DNA of 64,000 nt from MFZZ01 sp964610165 (lineage in GTDB: Bacteria; Patescibacteriota; Microgenomatia; UBA1406; GWC2-37-13): NCBI GenBank assembly GCA_964610165.1, contig CAZSUZ010000001.1:32150-96149 (forward strand), written 5' to 3'. Below are positions 57,945-64,000 of this stretch, in pieces. Position numbers and translations under genes: made by a program. The notes below the pieces were generated by a model. It did not search any database. It was not told the origin of the DNA and saw nothing but the letters and a program-made list of their open reading frames with translations. Numbering within the stretch: position 1 is the first letter of the stretch; the number at the start of each line of letters is the position of its first letter.

Positions 57945-58964
57945 ATGATTAATCCGGAAATACAGTTTCTTTTTGGTGGACATTCTGTTGAACAAGCACC
58001 ACTAATAGCTCAACCTATAAAGCAATATGTTGAAAACTTTCTGTCACAAAGCACAACTGGAACAGTATTTGTATACTTTGAGCACGGAGACTCTCCTCAG
58101 AGCTTAAGCGATTCTATAACCCAGATGGTACATGAAGGGATTAAACCATCAAGTGCATATTTGTTACCCTACTACTTTAACAGTCATAGATCAAGATTCC
58201 CAGCCAATTCTGAAGATCTTAATAATTATGCAGCAAGTTTTTATGGAAGTGAATCTCATTCCTTTGAAAAGGAGTCACTAGAAGCAGTAGATGAACTAGT
58301 TGCAAGATATAATCAAGTCGGCTGCGCACCAAGAGTTGTTTTTAAAGTAGAAGATATTCCAGATAAAGAGTATGCCCAGTACAAAGAGGAAGGATATATA
58401 AGAGATCAATATAATATGGCTTACTATGATGCATTAAAGAGAGGTTATTTAGAAAGTGGTAAGTACTTTTTTCAAAAAGCAGTTGTGAGTCTTGCAAAAA
58501 CATCTGTTAGAAGAGAAAATAGAATGGTTGAACAATTATCTGCTTTAGCTTCTGATCCAAATACAGCTGGAATTGTAGTTCCATTTGGTGAAGCTCATAC
58601 AAGAATGCATCATTCTTTACAAAGTAAAGGGGTCAATTCGAAATTAGCATTTTTTGAACGCAAAGACAATCCTTATTGGTTTATGCCTATGTCAGGAATA
58701 GTAGGAAAAATAGCAATGAAAGGTGAACAAGCTGTTACGGAATTAGAATGGTATCGAGCAATGATTAGCCAAAATATATATTACGCACTCATGAACAGAT
58801 ATAGTAGTGATGAAATACTTGAACATCATCAAGAATCAATACTTAAGTCTATTCAAGCTGTAAAAAAGATTCAGACAATTGAAGATATTGCAGCTATAGA
58901 AGAAAGAATGAGAGATAGTGGCTTTTTTGATATAACTGCATTGAACTTTTTAAGAGAATCTTAA
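57945..58964 (+). CDS. Hypothetical protein, faint TraB/ChaN-like pattern
   Basis: A 339 aa soluble protein. An N-terminal FLFGGHS, a FVYFEHGDSP segment (about 44-53) and a later IVVPFGEAHTRMHHSL (about 206-221) are reminiscent of the spaced His/Glu motifs of TraB/TIKI or haem-binding ChaN proteins, but the match is weak. No signal peptide. It lies between gatB and a relic of a gatB 3' end, so it appears to be an insertion. Confidence 0.55.
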   Translation: MINPEIQFLFGGHSVEQAPLIAQPIKQYVENFLSQSTTGTVFVYFEHGDSPQSLSDSITQMVHEGIKPSSAYLLPYYFNSHRSRFPANSEDLNNYAASFYGSESHSFEKESLEAVDELVARYNQVGCAPRVVFKVEDIPDKEYAQYKEEGYIRDQYNMAYYDALKRGYLESGKYFFQKAVVSLAKTSVRRENRMVEQLSALASDPNTAGIVVPFGEAHTRMHHSLQSKGVNSKLAFFERKDNPYWFMPMSGIVGKIAMKGEQAVTELEWYRAMISQNIYYALMNRYSSDEILEHHQESILKSIQAVKKIQTIEDIAAIEERMRDSGFFDITALNFLRES

Positions 58965-58978
58965 AGTAAAACTCTGAA

Positions 58979-59040
58979 TGAAAAGGGCAGGCAGATGCGG
59001 GGATTGTGAGAAGGGAATTAGAAAGAATATTAAATAATTA
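58979..59040 (+). pseudogene. Relic of a gatB 3' end
   Basis: Read with one skipped A, this stretch gives KGQADAGIVRRELERILNN and a stop, against KGQADAMTVKSELEKTLKS at the end of the intact gatB. About two thirds of the bases match. No other part of gatB is present. It may be the displaced original end of gatB left by an integration that supplied a new end. Confidence 0.6.
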
Positions 59041-59043
59041 ATT

Positions 59044-59598
59044 TCAATCGAAAATTTCTAGATCTAAAGTAAAACTTTTGTTACCGCCATCTTTAAAAGC
59101 TATAGTAAATGAAATAGCAGATCGATCATCAACTATAAATCCTTCATTAAAAGTGAATTTAAGTATTTTCCCTTTCCCTTCTAATGGTATATCTTTTAAT
59201 ATTTCAATTGTTACCTTTACAAAATCTAACCATTCTTTACGATTTTTCAATAAACTCTGATTAATATTTAGTTTAGAATAAAGCTGAATCAATTCTTGTT
59301 TAAAATCTGAAAACAAAGTAAATCCAGATTCCATAAATTCAAACATACCACCATTAGATTGATTTTCAAAAAAAGAAGCATATTCTTCTAGCTTTGATTT
59401 TGCCCCTTTACGGGATAATTTTGAATGTAAAACCCAGTCGCAAATTAGTGATACAGTAGGGTAATCATCCTTGCTTCCATGGTTATCAATTATCTCTAAT
59501 AGTTTACGACTTTGAACAAGAATATAAAGAGCTTTTATTTCTGAATCAACTTTATTTAAAATTTGATTGTTTATTTTCGCAACTATTGAGTTCTTCAT
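59044..59598 (-). CDS. Hypothetical protein, second gene of an island pair
   Basis: A 184 aa protein, helical for most of its length with a beta C terminus (GFIVDDRSAISFTIAFKDGG). Very A+T-rich, more than gat genes. No family recognised. TATACT lies 5 nt before the ATG. It is the downstream partner of the 59638 gene, 39 nt apart, and could act with it. Confidence 0.55.
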   Translation of the reverse strand: MKNSIVAKINNQILNKVDSEIKALYILVQSRKLLEIIDNHGSKDDYPTVSLICDWVLHSKLSRKGAKSKLEEYASFFENQSNGGMFEFMESGFTLFSDFKQELIQLYSKLNINQSLLKNRKEWLDFVKVTIEILKDIPLEGKGKILKFTFNEGFIVDDRSAISFTIAFKDGGNKSFTLDLEIFD

Positions 59599-59637
59599 AT
59601 TTAAGTATATTTTATAAAATTCGCTTCCGAAGAATTT

Positions 59638-60312
59638 TTAAATTTTAGTAATTTCAATAATATCTCTTAAGTTAGGACATTTAAATAATCTTGGTGATAT
59701 TTCTATAATATTTGTGGGCCAAACCAGTCTAAATTCTTTTTGAGGTGCATGTTGTGGGTCTTTTATAAAACATGGATCAATTTCAGTTTGATTATCAAAA
59801 TTTTGCTCTCTTTTTATATATTTAACTTTGCCGAAATTACCAGTTTTTATTTCAGGAAATATTGAATTTATTCCCATGGTAAGCGCTTCAAAAAATTCTA
59901 GGGGATTTTTAATAATAACTAACGCATCGTACATATTGAATACTGACTTTAAATTTGGACTAGTAGATAAAGAATATATATATAAATCTTTCAAAGATTC
60001 TGAAATATGTTTTTTAATGATTAACTTACCAGTACCTTTAATCCGACCATCGATAACTGCTCTTTTAATTGTTGGTGGAATAGTAGTTTCATTGGTTAAA
60101 TCTATTTCTTTACCTCCCATATATGTTTTCTGTGTACCTTCTTCTTTGTCTCCAATCTCATAGCCATATTTATTTTCATTTCTTAAATTATGCAAGGTAT
60201 TAATCCATACATAATTATTAATAAGCATTTCTGCGGCATAAAAACGCTTTGTGTATTTGTAAAGAATTGATGGAAGCTCATTTTTTATATTTACAGTACT
60301 GTGTAGAAGCAT
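59638..60312 (-). CDS. Hypothetical protein with DUF2971-like pattern
   Basis: A 224 aa protein. LYKYTKRFYAAEMLINNYVWINTLHNLRNENKYG near the N terminus and HAPQKEFRLVWPTNIIEI near the C terminus resemble the order of motifs in DUF2971-type proteins (YKYxS...L...L.DP.E; K..EWR), which turn up in abortive-infection and stress loci. This is recalled, not searched. TATAAC lies 6 nt before the ATG. Confidence 0.5.
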   Translation of the reverse strand: MLLHSTVNIKNELPSILYKYTKRFYAAEMLINNYVWINTLHNLRNENKYGYEIGDKEEGTQKTYMGGKEIDLTNETTIPPTIKRAVIDGRIKGTGKLIIKKHISESLKDLYIYSLSTSPNLKSVFNMYDALVIIKNPLEFFEALTMGINSIFPEIKTGNFGKVKYIKREQNFDNQTEIDPCFIKDPQHAPQKEFRLVWPTNIIEISPRLFKCPNLRDIIEITKI

Positions 60313-60375
60313 TACTATGTTATATTAACATGCTATAAGAAGAATTTTACATCACAAACACTTTAATAATATGTA

Positions 60376-61194
60376 TTACTTATGCTGCGATCTTGCTGCA
60401 ACAAAATTGGGATCTGTTTTAATTTTTTCATGCCAGGGAGTTGCATAAAACTCACCAAGAAGTTTACCCCACTTATTTACAGTATCTTTAATTGAAGGAT
60501 CATTTGCATGCTCAGGGAGAAAACTAAAGTTTGGTTCTGCGCCTCTGTATAAAGATACATGAGCAATATCAGTTTCATCAATTTCATATTTTCTACCATC
60601 ATTTGACCATTTGCATATATCATACGTTGCAATATCAGGATATCCTTTTATAACCCCAGTAAAAATATGTTGAACATCCTCTTCTGTATATGGAATTTTA
60701 CCTTGAGCCTGAGCTTGTTCCATAGATTCATAGGATTCATGTATCCATGTCTTCAAACCATTCCAACCAGTAGATTCATCAAAAGGTTTTATTCCAGGAA
60801 TCTTTGTCAAACGAGATACTCGTGCATACCCTCTTAAACTTTCAAGGTCAATCATTAAAGTTTCTTTTCCATTACTAGGAGAAACAAAAGTTTGATAGTC
60901 AGTCATTTTTAGACCCTTTCTTAGCAATATGTCATTTAATGCTTCAATTGCCTTTCGGTCTTCAATTGTAGGTTCCGATAAAAAAAATTCTGTTTGTCCA
61001 CGTGCTCCAGCTAATGTTAAAACAATATTTGATTCCACAAGTATTGAACCCAATCGTGGCCCAGCTGCAGAATAGAGTTCTGAGACGATATTAGCAGTTT
61101 CTGCTCCAGTTAATGGTTCTGGAATTAATGAAGTATCAGTATCATAAGAAGAAGTTACTTTTGATGGAATTTCTTCACCTTGTGATTCAGACAT
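60376..61194 (-). CDS. Hypothetical soluble protein
   Basis: A 272 aa protein with an acidic disordered start (about 1-25), a helical body and a C-terminal region rich in aromatic and acidic residues (YDICKWSNDGRKYEIDETD). No family recognised, no signal peptide. TATACT lies 7 nt before its ATG on the minus strand. It is divergent from the long-leader unit at 61273. Confidence 0.58.
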   Translation of the reverse strand: MSESQGEEIPSKVTSSYDTDTSLIPEPLTGAETANIVSELYSAAGPRLGSILVESNIVLTLAGARGQTEFFLSEPTIEDRKAIEALNDILLRKGLKMTDYQTFVSPSNGKETLMIDLESLRGYARVSRLTKIPGIKPFDESTGWNGLKTWIHESYESMEQAQAQGKIPYTEEDVQHIFTGVIKGYPDIATYDICKWSNDGRKYEIDETDIAHVSLYRGAEPNFSFLPEHANDPSIKDTVNKWGKLLGEFYATPWHEKIKTDPNFVAARSQHK

Positions 61195-61272
61195 AAAAAC
61201 TAGTATATCAAATCATAAAAATATCATGATTGGTAGATAAATTAGTTAATTTAGTATAGATTATCATTTAAC

Positions 61273-61310
61273 CTATAATATTGTCATTAACGGTTTTCTC
61301 TGCTATAATT
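61273..61310 (+). promoter_or_regulatory. Extended -10 promoter with CCTATAATAT overlapping the -35
   Basis: CCTATAATAT (61273-61282), TTGTCA (61282-61287), 17-nt spacer, TGCTATAAT (TATAAT 61305-61310). It drives a transcript whose first large gene starts 281 nt later. Confidence 0.65.
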
Positions 61311-61338
61311 CCTATGTTCTTTTACAACAAATTTATAC

Positions 61339-61537
61339 TCGTAAGGAGTTATCTTGTGTTTGAATATATGTAATATTTTTAGAAATAGTTAATCGCTAAC
61401 TAAATGCTAGAAATATCAAAATAGTATTCAACATAAGTTCGTCTCCTTACGAATTACTTATGTAACCAAATCGTTGACGGATGGTCTTTTGTATAGAAAT
61501 TCTGTACAGAGGTCCAGCCCGTCAACAACGTGTTGAC
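61339..61537 (+). promoter_or_regulatory. Long structured 5' leader with competing helices and a possible leader peptide
   Basis: TCGTAAGGAG (61339-61348) is an SD-like site 7 nt before GTG at 61356, which opens a 5-codon frame (MFEYM, stop at 61373). The same ten bases are exactly complementary to CTCCTTACGA (61443-61452). Those lie in a local hairpin ACATAAGT/ACTTATGT (61431-61438 with 61456-61463) whose loop shows CTCCTT. Further on CCGTCAAC (61519-61526) can pair with GTTGACGG (61473-61480), or GTCAACA (61521-61527) with TGTTGAC (61531-61537). These are mutually exclusive folds, as in attenuators. The 397-nt space 61195-61591 holds only this leader and its promoter. Confidence 0.55.
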
Positions 61538-61591
61538 GCTCCAAGTGAGTAAGGTGGTTTCTATCCGTTTTTTCCAAAAGGAAACAATCTC

Positions 61592-62275
61592 ATGGAAACT
61601 CATGTCCGTAGTCGTTCAATGGAAGTTTGTGTTATTGTCAACGGTATTCGGCAGCCCATCTATCGGCGCCTTCAAGACAACCAACCGTTTGTCGCAGGCT
61701 TGTGGGGGAAACCTTTTGTATTGGAGGTAAGGAACAATACAACTGGAAGAGTAGAGATACTCAGTTCAGTGGATGGTCGTAATACCCTTCAAGAAGAGGA
61801 AGCAAATCTTCGGACAAGTCGCGGCATGGTCGTTGGTCCAAACGATGTTTGGAGAGTTACTGGGTGGCGGATTGACGAGAACACTACCGCCGAATTTGTC
61901 TTTACAGACCCATCACAGTCTGTAGAGAATATGGTTACCGGCCAGAACATAAATGCAGGAGTGTTTGGATTTGCTCTATTTCATGAGTATGTAGTCCAGC
62001 AATCTGCATTTCGCGGTGCAACCCGAGGTAGTGGTGAAGTAATGCGTGGCGGTGGTCCCAAAAACTATGGTGGAGATATGGGAACTGGCATTGGAGACGT
62101 CCAAAGCGATCGGGTTGGCAAGACAACCTTTATCCGTTTGAGTTCAGAACCGGAGGTTTTGACCATTCAATATCGGAGCCGTGAATGGCTTGAACGAAAC
62201 GGAATAATTGTTCCCGACGAGCCAAAAGCTTTTCCCGGAAGCCAGACCGGCTATGGGTCGTTGTTACGAGGATAA
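61592..62275 (+). CDS. Beta-rich protein of unknown function with long regulated leader
   Basis: A 227 aa protein, nearly all beta strand by eye (FVLEVRNNTTGRVEIL, DVWRVTGWRID, TTFIRLSSEPEVLTIQY) with Gly-rich loops near 143-165, suggestive of a jelly-roll or capsid-like fold. No signal peptide and no family recognised. Codon use is clearly richer in G+C than that of its neighbours, indicating transfer. AAAAGGAAA lies 8 nt before the ATG. A perfect 12-bp hairpin follows. Confidence 0.62.
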   Translation: METHVRSRSMEVCVIVNGIRQPIYRRLQDNQPFVAGLWGKPFVLEVRNNTTGRVEILSSVDGRNTLQEEEANLRTSRGMVVGPNDVWRVTGWRIDENTTAEFVFTDPSQSVENMVTGQNINAGVFGFALFHEYVVQQSAFRGATRGSGEVMRGGGPKNYGGDMGTGIGDVQSDRVGKTTFIRLSSEPEVLTIQYRSREWLERNGIIVPDEPKAFPGSQTGYGSLLRG

Positions 62276-62306
62276 GTAATTTGTCCGTTTAACGGAAAGA
62301 GACGAA

Positions 62307-62334
62307 TGCCGAGAGGTGGTTACACCTCTCGGCA
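62307..62334 (+). terminator. Perfect 12-bp hairpin terminator
   Basis: TGCCGAGAGGTG (62307-62318) pairs with CACCTCTCGGCA (62323-62334) around a 4-nt loop, then CTTCAATTTCCTTT. Confidence 0.75.
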
Positions 62335-62356
62335 CTTCAATTTCCTTTAAATTTAA

Positions 62357-62887
62357 TCACATAGGATATCCTTTTAACCCTTGAATTCCTTTAATTGCAG
62401 AAATTTCTCCCGTATGTAAATTCATATTGCTCGTTATAATACTTGCAATAACAAACCCTACAGTACTTTTGCCCATGCCAAATGCAGAAAGATCTGCTTC
62501 TTTTTGCAAATCTTCATCAGTTAAGTTTTTTATATATTCTTCACTCATTGCAAAAATTTTATCTGCATATTCTTTAAGTTCTTCCATATGTATTTTGGCA
62601 CCTTTTGTCCAAGCTGGAAATGCATTATCAGCAGGAAGTGTAAAAGCTTCAACACCAATTTTATTTTTTAATTCCGATGCATACAGAGGTTGTTTATTTT
62701 GAAGGAGAACATGAATAAGCCAATCTTCACTAACAATTATATGGACATAGGTATCTGTAATAGAATTTGCAAGTCCTGGTGGGGTAAAACTAGCAACTTC
62801 TGGTGTAACACCTTGCATTGTCATGTTAAGTAAACCATGACTTCCTTGTAACTGTTCGGTTAGTATTTTTGAAGATAAGTTATTCAT
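62357..62887 (-). CDS. DinB-like four-helix protein
   Basis: A 176 aa protein of the DinB/DUF664 type, a metal-binding helical bundle often linked to thiol-dependent transferases. Spaced His residues are seen in VHIIVSEDWLIHVLL (about 49-63) and NLHTGEISAIKGIQGLKGYP near the C terminus, the usual end motif. TATAAT lies 7 nt before the ATG on the minus strand. The substrate is unknown. Confidence 0.78.
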   Translation of the reverse strand: MNNLSSKILTEQLQGSHGLLNMTMQGVTPEVASFTPPGLANSITDTYVHIIVSEDWLIHVLLQNKQPLYASELKNKIGVEAFTLPADNAFPAWTKGAKIHMEELKEYADKIFAMSEEYIKNLTDEDLQKEADLSAFGMGKSTVGFVIASIITSNMNLHTGEISAIKGIQGLKGYPM

Positions 62888-62894
62888 ACGAGTG

Positions 62895-62900
62895 ATTATA
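62895..62900 (-). promoter_or_regulatory. Leaderless -10 of the DinB-like gene
   Basis: Minus-strand TATAAT, 7 nt before the ATG at 62887. Confidence 0.5.
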
Positions 62901-62935
62901 ACAGAAGAAATTTGTTCATTTAGAAATATTTACAA

Positions 62936-62953
62936 CCTATAGTATGATATAAT
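62936..62953 (+). promoter_or_regulatory. CCTATAGTATGATATAAT composite promoter
   Basis: CCTATAGTAT joined to TGATATAAT (TATAAT 62948-62953). It is the closest match to the minus-strand promoter at 38131-38148 (CCTATAGCATGATATAAT), 17 of 18 bases. Leader of 45 nt to 62999. Confidence 0.7.
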
Positions 62954-62998
62954 TAATTAGTTTTAATTCATTAACAACTAGTAGAAAGAGAACATAAC

Positions 62999-63385
62999 AT
63001 GTCTGCTGGAAAACCACTTTCAATCAGTGAATTTGCTAAGAAAGAAATTCCGGATCAAAAAACAAGAGCTCGTTTTCTTGGTGTAGTTCTAGGTATAAGA
63101 TTAGGCCACAGGGCAGAAAGGATTATTAACGATTTCAACCTGACAAAAGATGATATCGTGTGGTCTCTTATTGAAAAATATCAGGCTACAAGATATTTAC
63201 ATGTTGCAACAGAATTTGCAGAAAGAGAAATTTCTGATCCTGTGACTAAAGAAATTTTTCTTGAGTTAGCTCCTGAGCTAACTATTAGTTTTAATCTTTC
63301 TATTATTGAACAGAGGAAAGATCTAGATAAAAATCATCCAGTTTGGCCTTTGTTAGCGAAGTATCTTATGGAGTTATTAGAATAA
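62999..63385 (+). CDS. Small helical protein with an internal duplication (cassette-type)
   Basis: A 128 aa all-helical protein made of two repeats: FAKKEIPDQKTRARFLGVVL (about 12-31) and FAEREISDPVTKEIFLELAP (about 73-92), each followed by helices and ending in VWSLIEKY and VWPLLAKY. No family recognised. GAAAGAGAA precedes the ATG. The unit ends in the structured element at 63408. Confidence 0.68.
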   Translation: MSAGKPLSISEFAKKEIPDQKTRARFLGVVLGIRLGHRAERIINDFNLTKDDIVWSLIEKYQATRYLHVATEFAEREISDPVTKEIFLELAPELTISFNLSIIEQRKDLDKNHPVWPLLAKYLMELLE

Positions 63386-63407
63386 CTTTAGATAATTGAA
63401 TTAAGTA

Positions 63408-63511
63408 AGCACCGAAAGGTAAGAAAGGAGCTTAAGCGCTTAAAATTGCAATAGCGCAATGAAAGAGCAGCTTGGGTTTATTTTTAACAACCTTAGGTGC
63501 TTTTTTCATGG
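63408..63511 (+). terminator. Conserved structured 3' element, copy E2
   Basis: AGCACCGAAAGGT start, inner ATTGCAATAGCGCAAT hairpin, GAGCAGCTTGGGTT, then AGGTGCTTTTTTCATGG (63495-63511). Outer stem AGCACC (63408-63413) with GGTGCT (63496-63501). The middle is shared with copy E1 in nearly identical sequence although the upstream genes are unrelated. Confidence 0.78.
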
Positions 63512-63531
63512 GGAAAATGTTCTATAAATAT

Positions 63532-63569
63532 CCTATAATATTGATTTAATATCTTAAAATTGATATAAT
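63532..63569 (+). promoter_or_regulatory. Extended -10 promoter with CCTATAATAT overlapping the -35
   Basis: CCTATAATAT (63532-63541), TTGATT (63541-63546), 17-nt spacer, TGATATAAT (TATAAT 63564-63569). Leader of 35 nt carrying AAGGAGG. Confidence 0.68.
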
Positions 63570-63604
63570 ATACCAACTTGAATATAGCTAGCTAAGGAGG
63601 AAAA

Positions 63605-63937
63605 ATGTCAATTCATCGAGCTGGTGGTAAACTGACTAATAATCATACCACTACAACAGAAATTGTATCAAAGCTAGTTGATTTTCTGCAAAAGCAAAGT
63701 AAAGTAACAAAAATTACTTTATCAATAATTACTCCATTAGTTGGAACTCGTAGTTCCACAACTGTAGTAGTTAAATTGCTTAGAGAATCAGACACCAATG
63801 TTTTTGTAAAAGTTGTACAACATGGTTCAACACAAGAATTTCGATTTTACTCAGCAAGTAAAGTTGATTGTCAAGAAGCAATGCTGGCAACATCACGATT
63901 TATTCGAAACAATGATTGGAAGTTGAAATTCAAGTGA
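63605..63937 (+). CDS. Small basic alpha/beta protein of unknown function (cassette-type)
   Basis: A 110 aa Thr/Lys-rich protein: helix (TTEIVSKLVDFLQKQS), three beta strands, and a final helix. No family recognised. AAGGAGG lies 6 nt before the ATG. Its stop codon abuts the AGCACC element, with only the TGA between the coding sequence and the stem. Confidence 0.68.
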   Translation: MSIHRAGGKLTNNHTTTTEIVSKLVDFLQKQSKVTKITLSIITPLVGTRSSTTVVVKLLRESDTNVFVKVVQHGSTQEFRFYSASKVDCQEAMLATSRFIRNNDWKLKFK

Positions 63938-63999
63938 AGCACCGAAAGGTAGAAGATGGTAAAGAAAGCATCTAAATACTTAAGGTGCTTTTTTCATGG
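63938..63999 (+). terminator. Conserved structured 3' element, copy E3 (short form)
   Basis: AGCACCGAAAGGT start and AAGGTGCTTTTTTCATGG end as in E2, but the middle is reduced to an AGATG...CATCT hairpin. The shared ends with different middles show that the outer stem and the CATGG tail are the conserved parts. Confidence 0.75.
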
Positions 64000-64000
64000 A

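Noticed and set aside
1..64000. Recoded UGA (Gly) as in Gracilibacteria/Absconditabacteria
   Set aside because: UGA ends several genes exactly at family C termini (ftsA, asnB) and no in-frame UGA is needed in any conserved protein.
1..64000. CRISPR arrays, insertion sequences, prophage
   Set aside because: No regularly spaced direct repeats, no transposase or integrase, no phage structural gene; the only repeats are the palindromic, hairpin and promoter families listed.

Overview
The window is a compact, AT-rich (by eye roughly one third G+C) bacterial chromosome segment carrying a scattered peptidoglycan and division gene set, one AsnB and a GatCAB amidotransferase, two complete tRNAs plus one cut by an assembly gap, and many Thr/Pro-rich surface proteins. 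Short genes, overlapping operons, short enzyme versions and TP-rich exported proteins are typical of Patescibacteria (Candidate Phyla Radiation, Microgenomates-like). That placement is inference: there is no rRNA in the window. UGA is used as a stop (rodA, ftsA, asnB), so the recoded-UGA CPR lineages are unlikely.

Layout. 0.5-7.1 kb: murB, murA, a GlmU-like enzyme, yvcK, dgkA, mraY and a TP-rich protein. 7.1-14.8 kb: tpiA, UvrD-type helicase, histidine phosphatase, cyclophilin, NYN protein, LCP ligase, rnhB, acyltransferase. 14.9-31.5 kb: VanW protein, solute-binding protein, sortase, class A PBP, murL, murD2, ftsW, murG, ftsQ, ftsA, ftsZ. MurL/MurD2 imply that D-Glu of the stem peptide is made by adding L-Glu and epimerising it. 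31.6-40.4 kb: three small genes, ileS, rodA (interrupted by an artificial gap), more small genes, rplU-rpmA, lepB. 40.4-50.7 kb: tRNA-Val, glycosyltransferase, O-antigen-ligase-like protein, GH18 protein, tRNA-Gly, yhhQ-like transporter, dus, LysM, lemA, htpX. 51.2-57.9 kb: an AsnB-CofE-like fusion, gatC-gatA-gatB. 57.9-64 kb: an island of mostly unrecognised genes.

The most striking pattern is that two kinds of gene are interleaved. Housekeeping genes are mostly leaderless: a -10 box (TATAAT, TACAAT or similar) ends 5-9 nt before the start codon and there is no Shine-Dalgarno (SD) site. Between them sit about fifteen small genes of unknown function, each built as a self-contained unit: an extended -10 promoter (TGNTATAAT) usually joined to a CCTATAG/CCTATAATAT motif, a 35-90 nt leader with a strong SD, a 66-153 aa protein, and a strong hairpin. 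Five of these 3' ends share a poly-T tract followed by CATG(G), and four share an outer AGCACC/GGTGCT stem. I regard this as the best candidate for an undescribed system (mobile small-gene cassettes or a regulon).

Other non-coding structure includes two copies of a covarying RNA-like element after murL and lemA, three palindromic REP-like repeats (one inserted in frame inside asnB), a 280-nt leader with competing helices before the gene at 61592, a 22-bp perfect palindrome between ftsA and ftsZ, and a relic of a gatB 3' end at 58979. Two 100-N gaps are assembly joints. I saw no CRISPR array, transposase or prophage.
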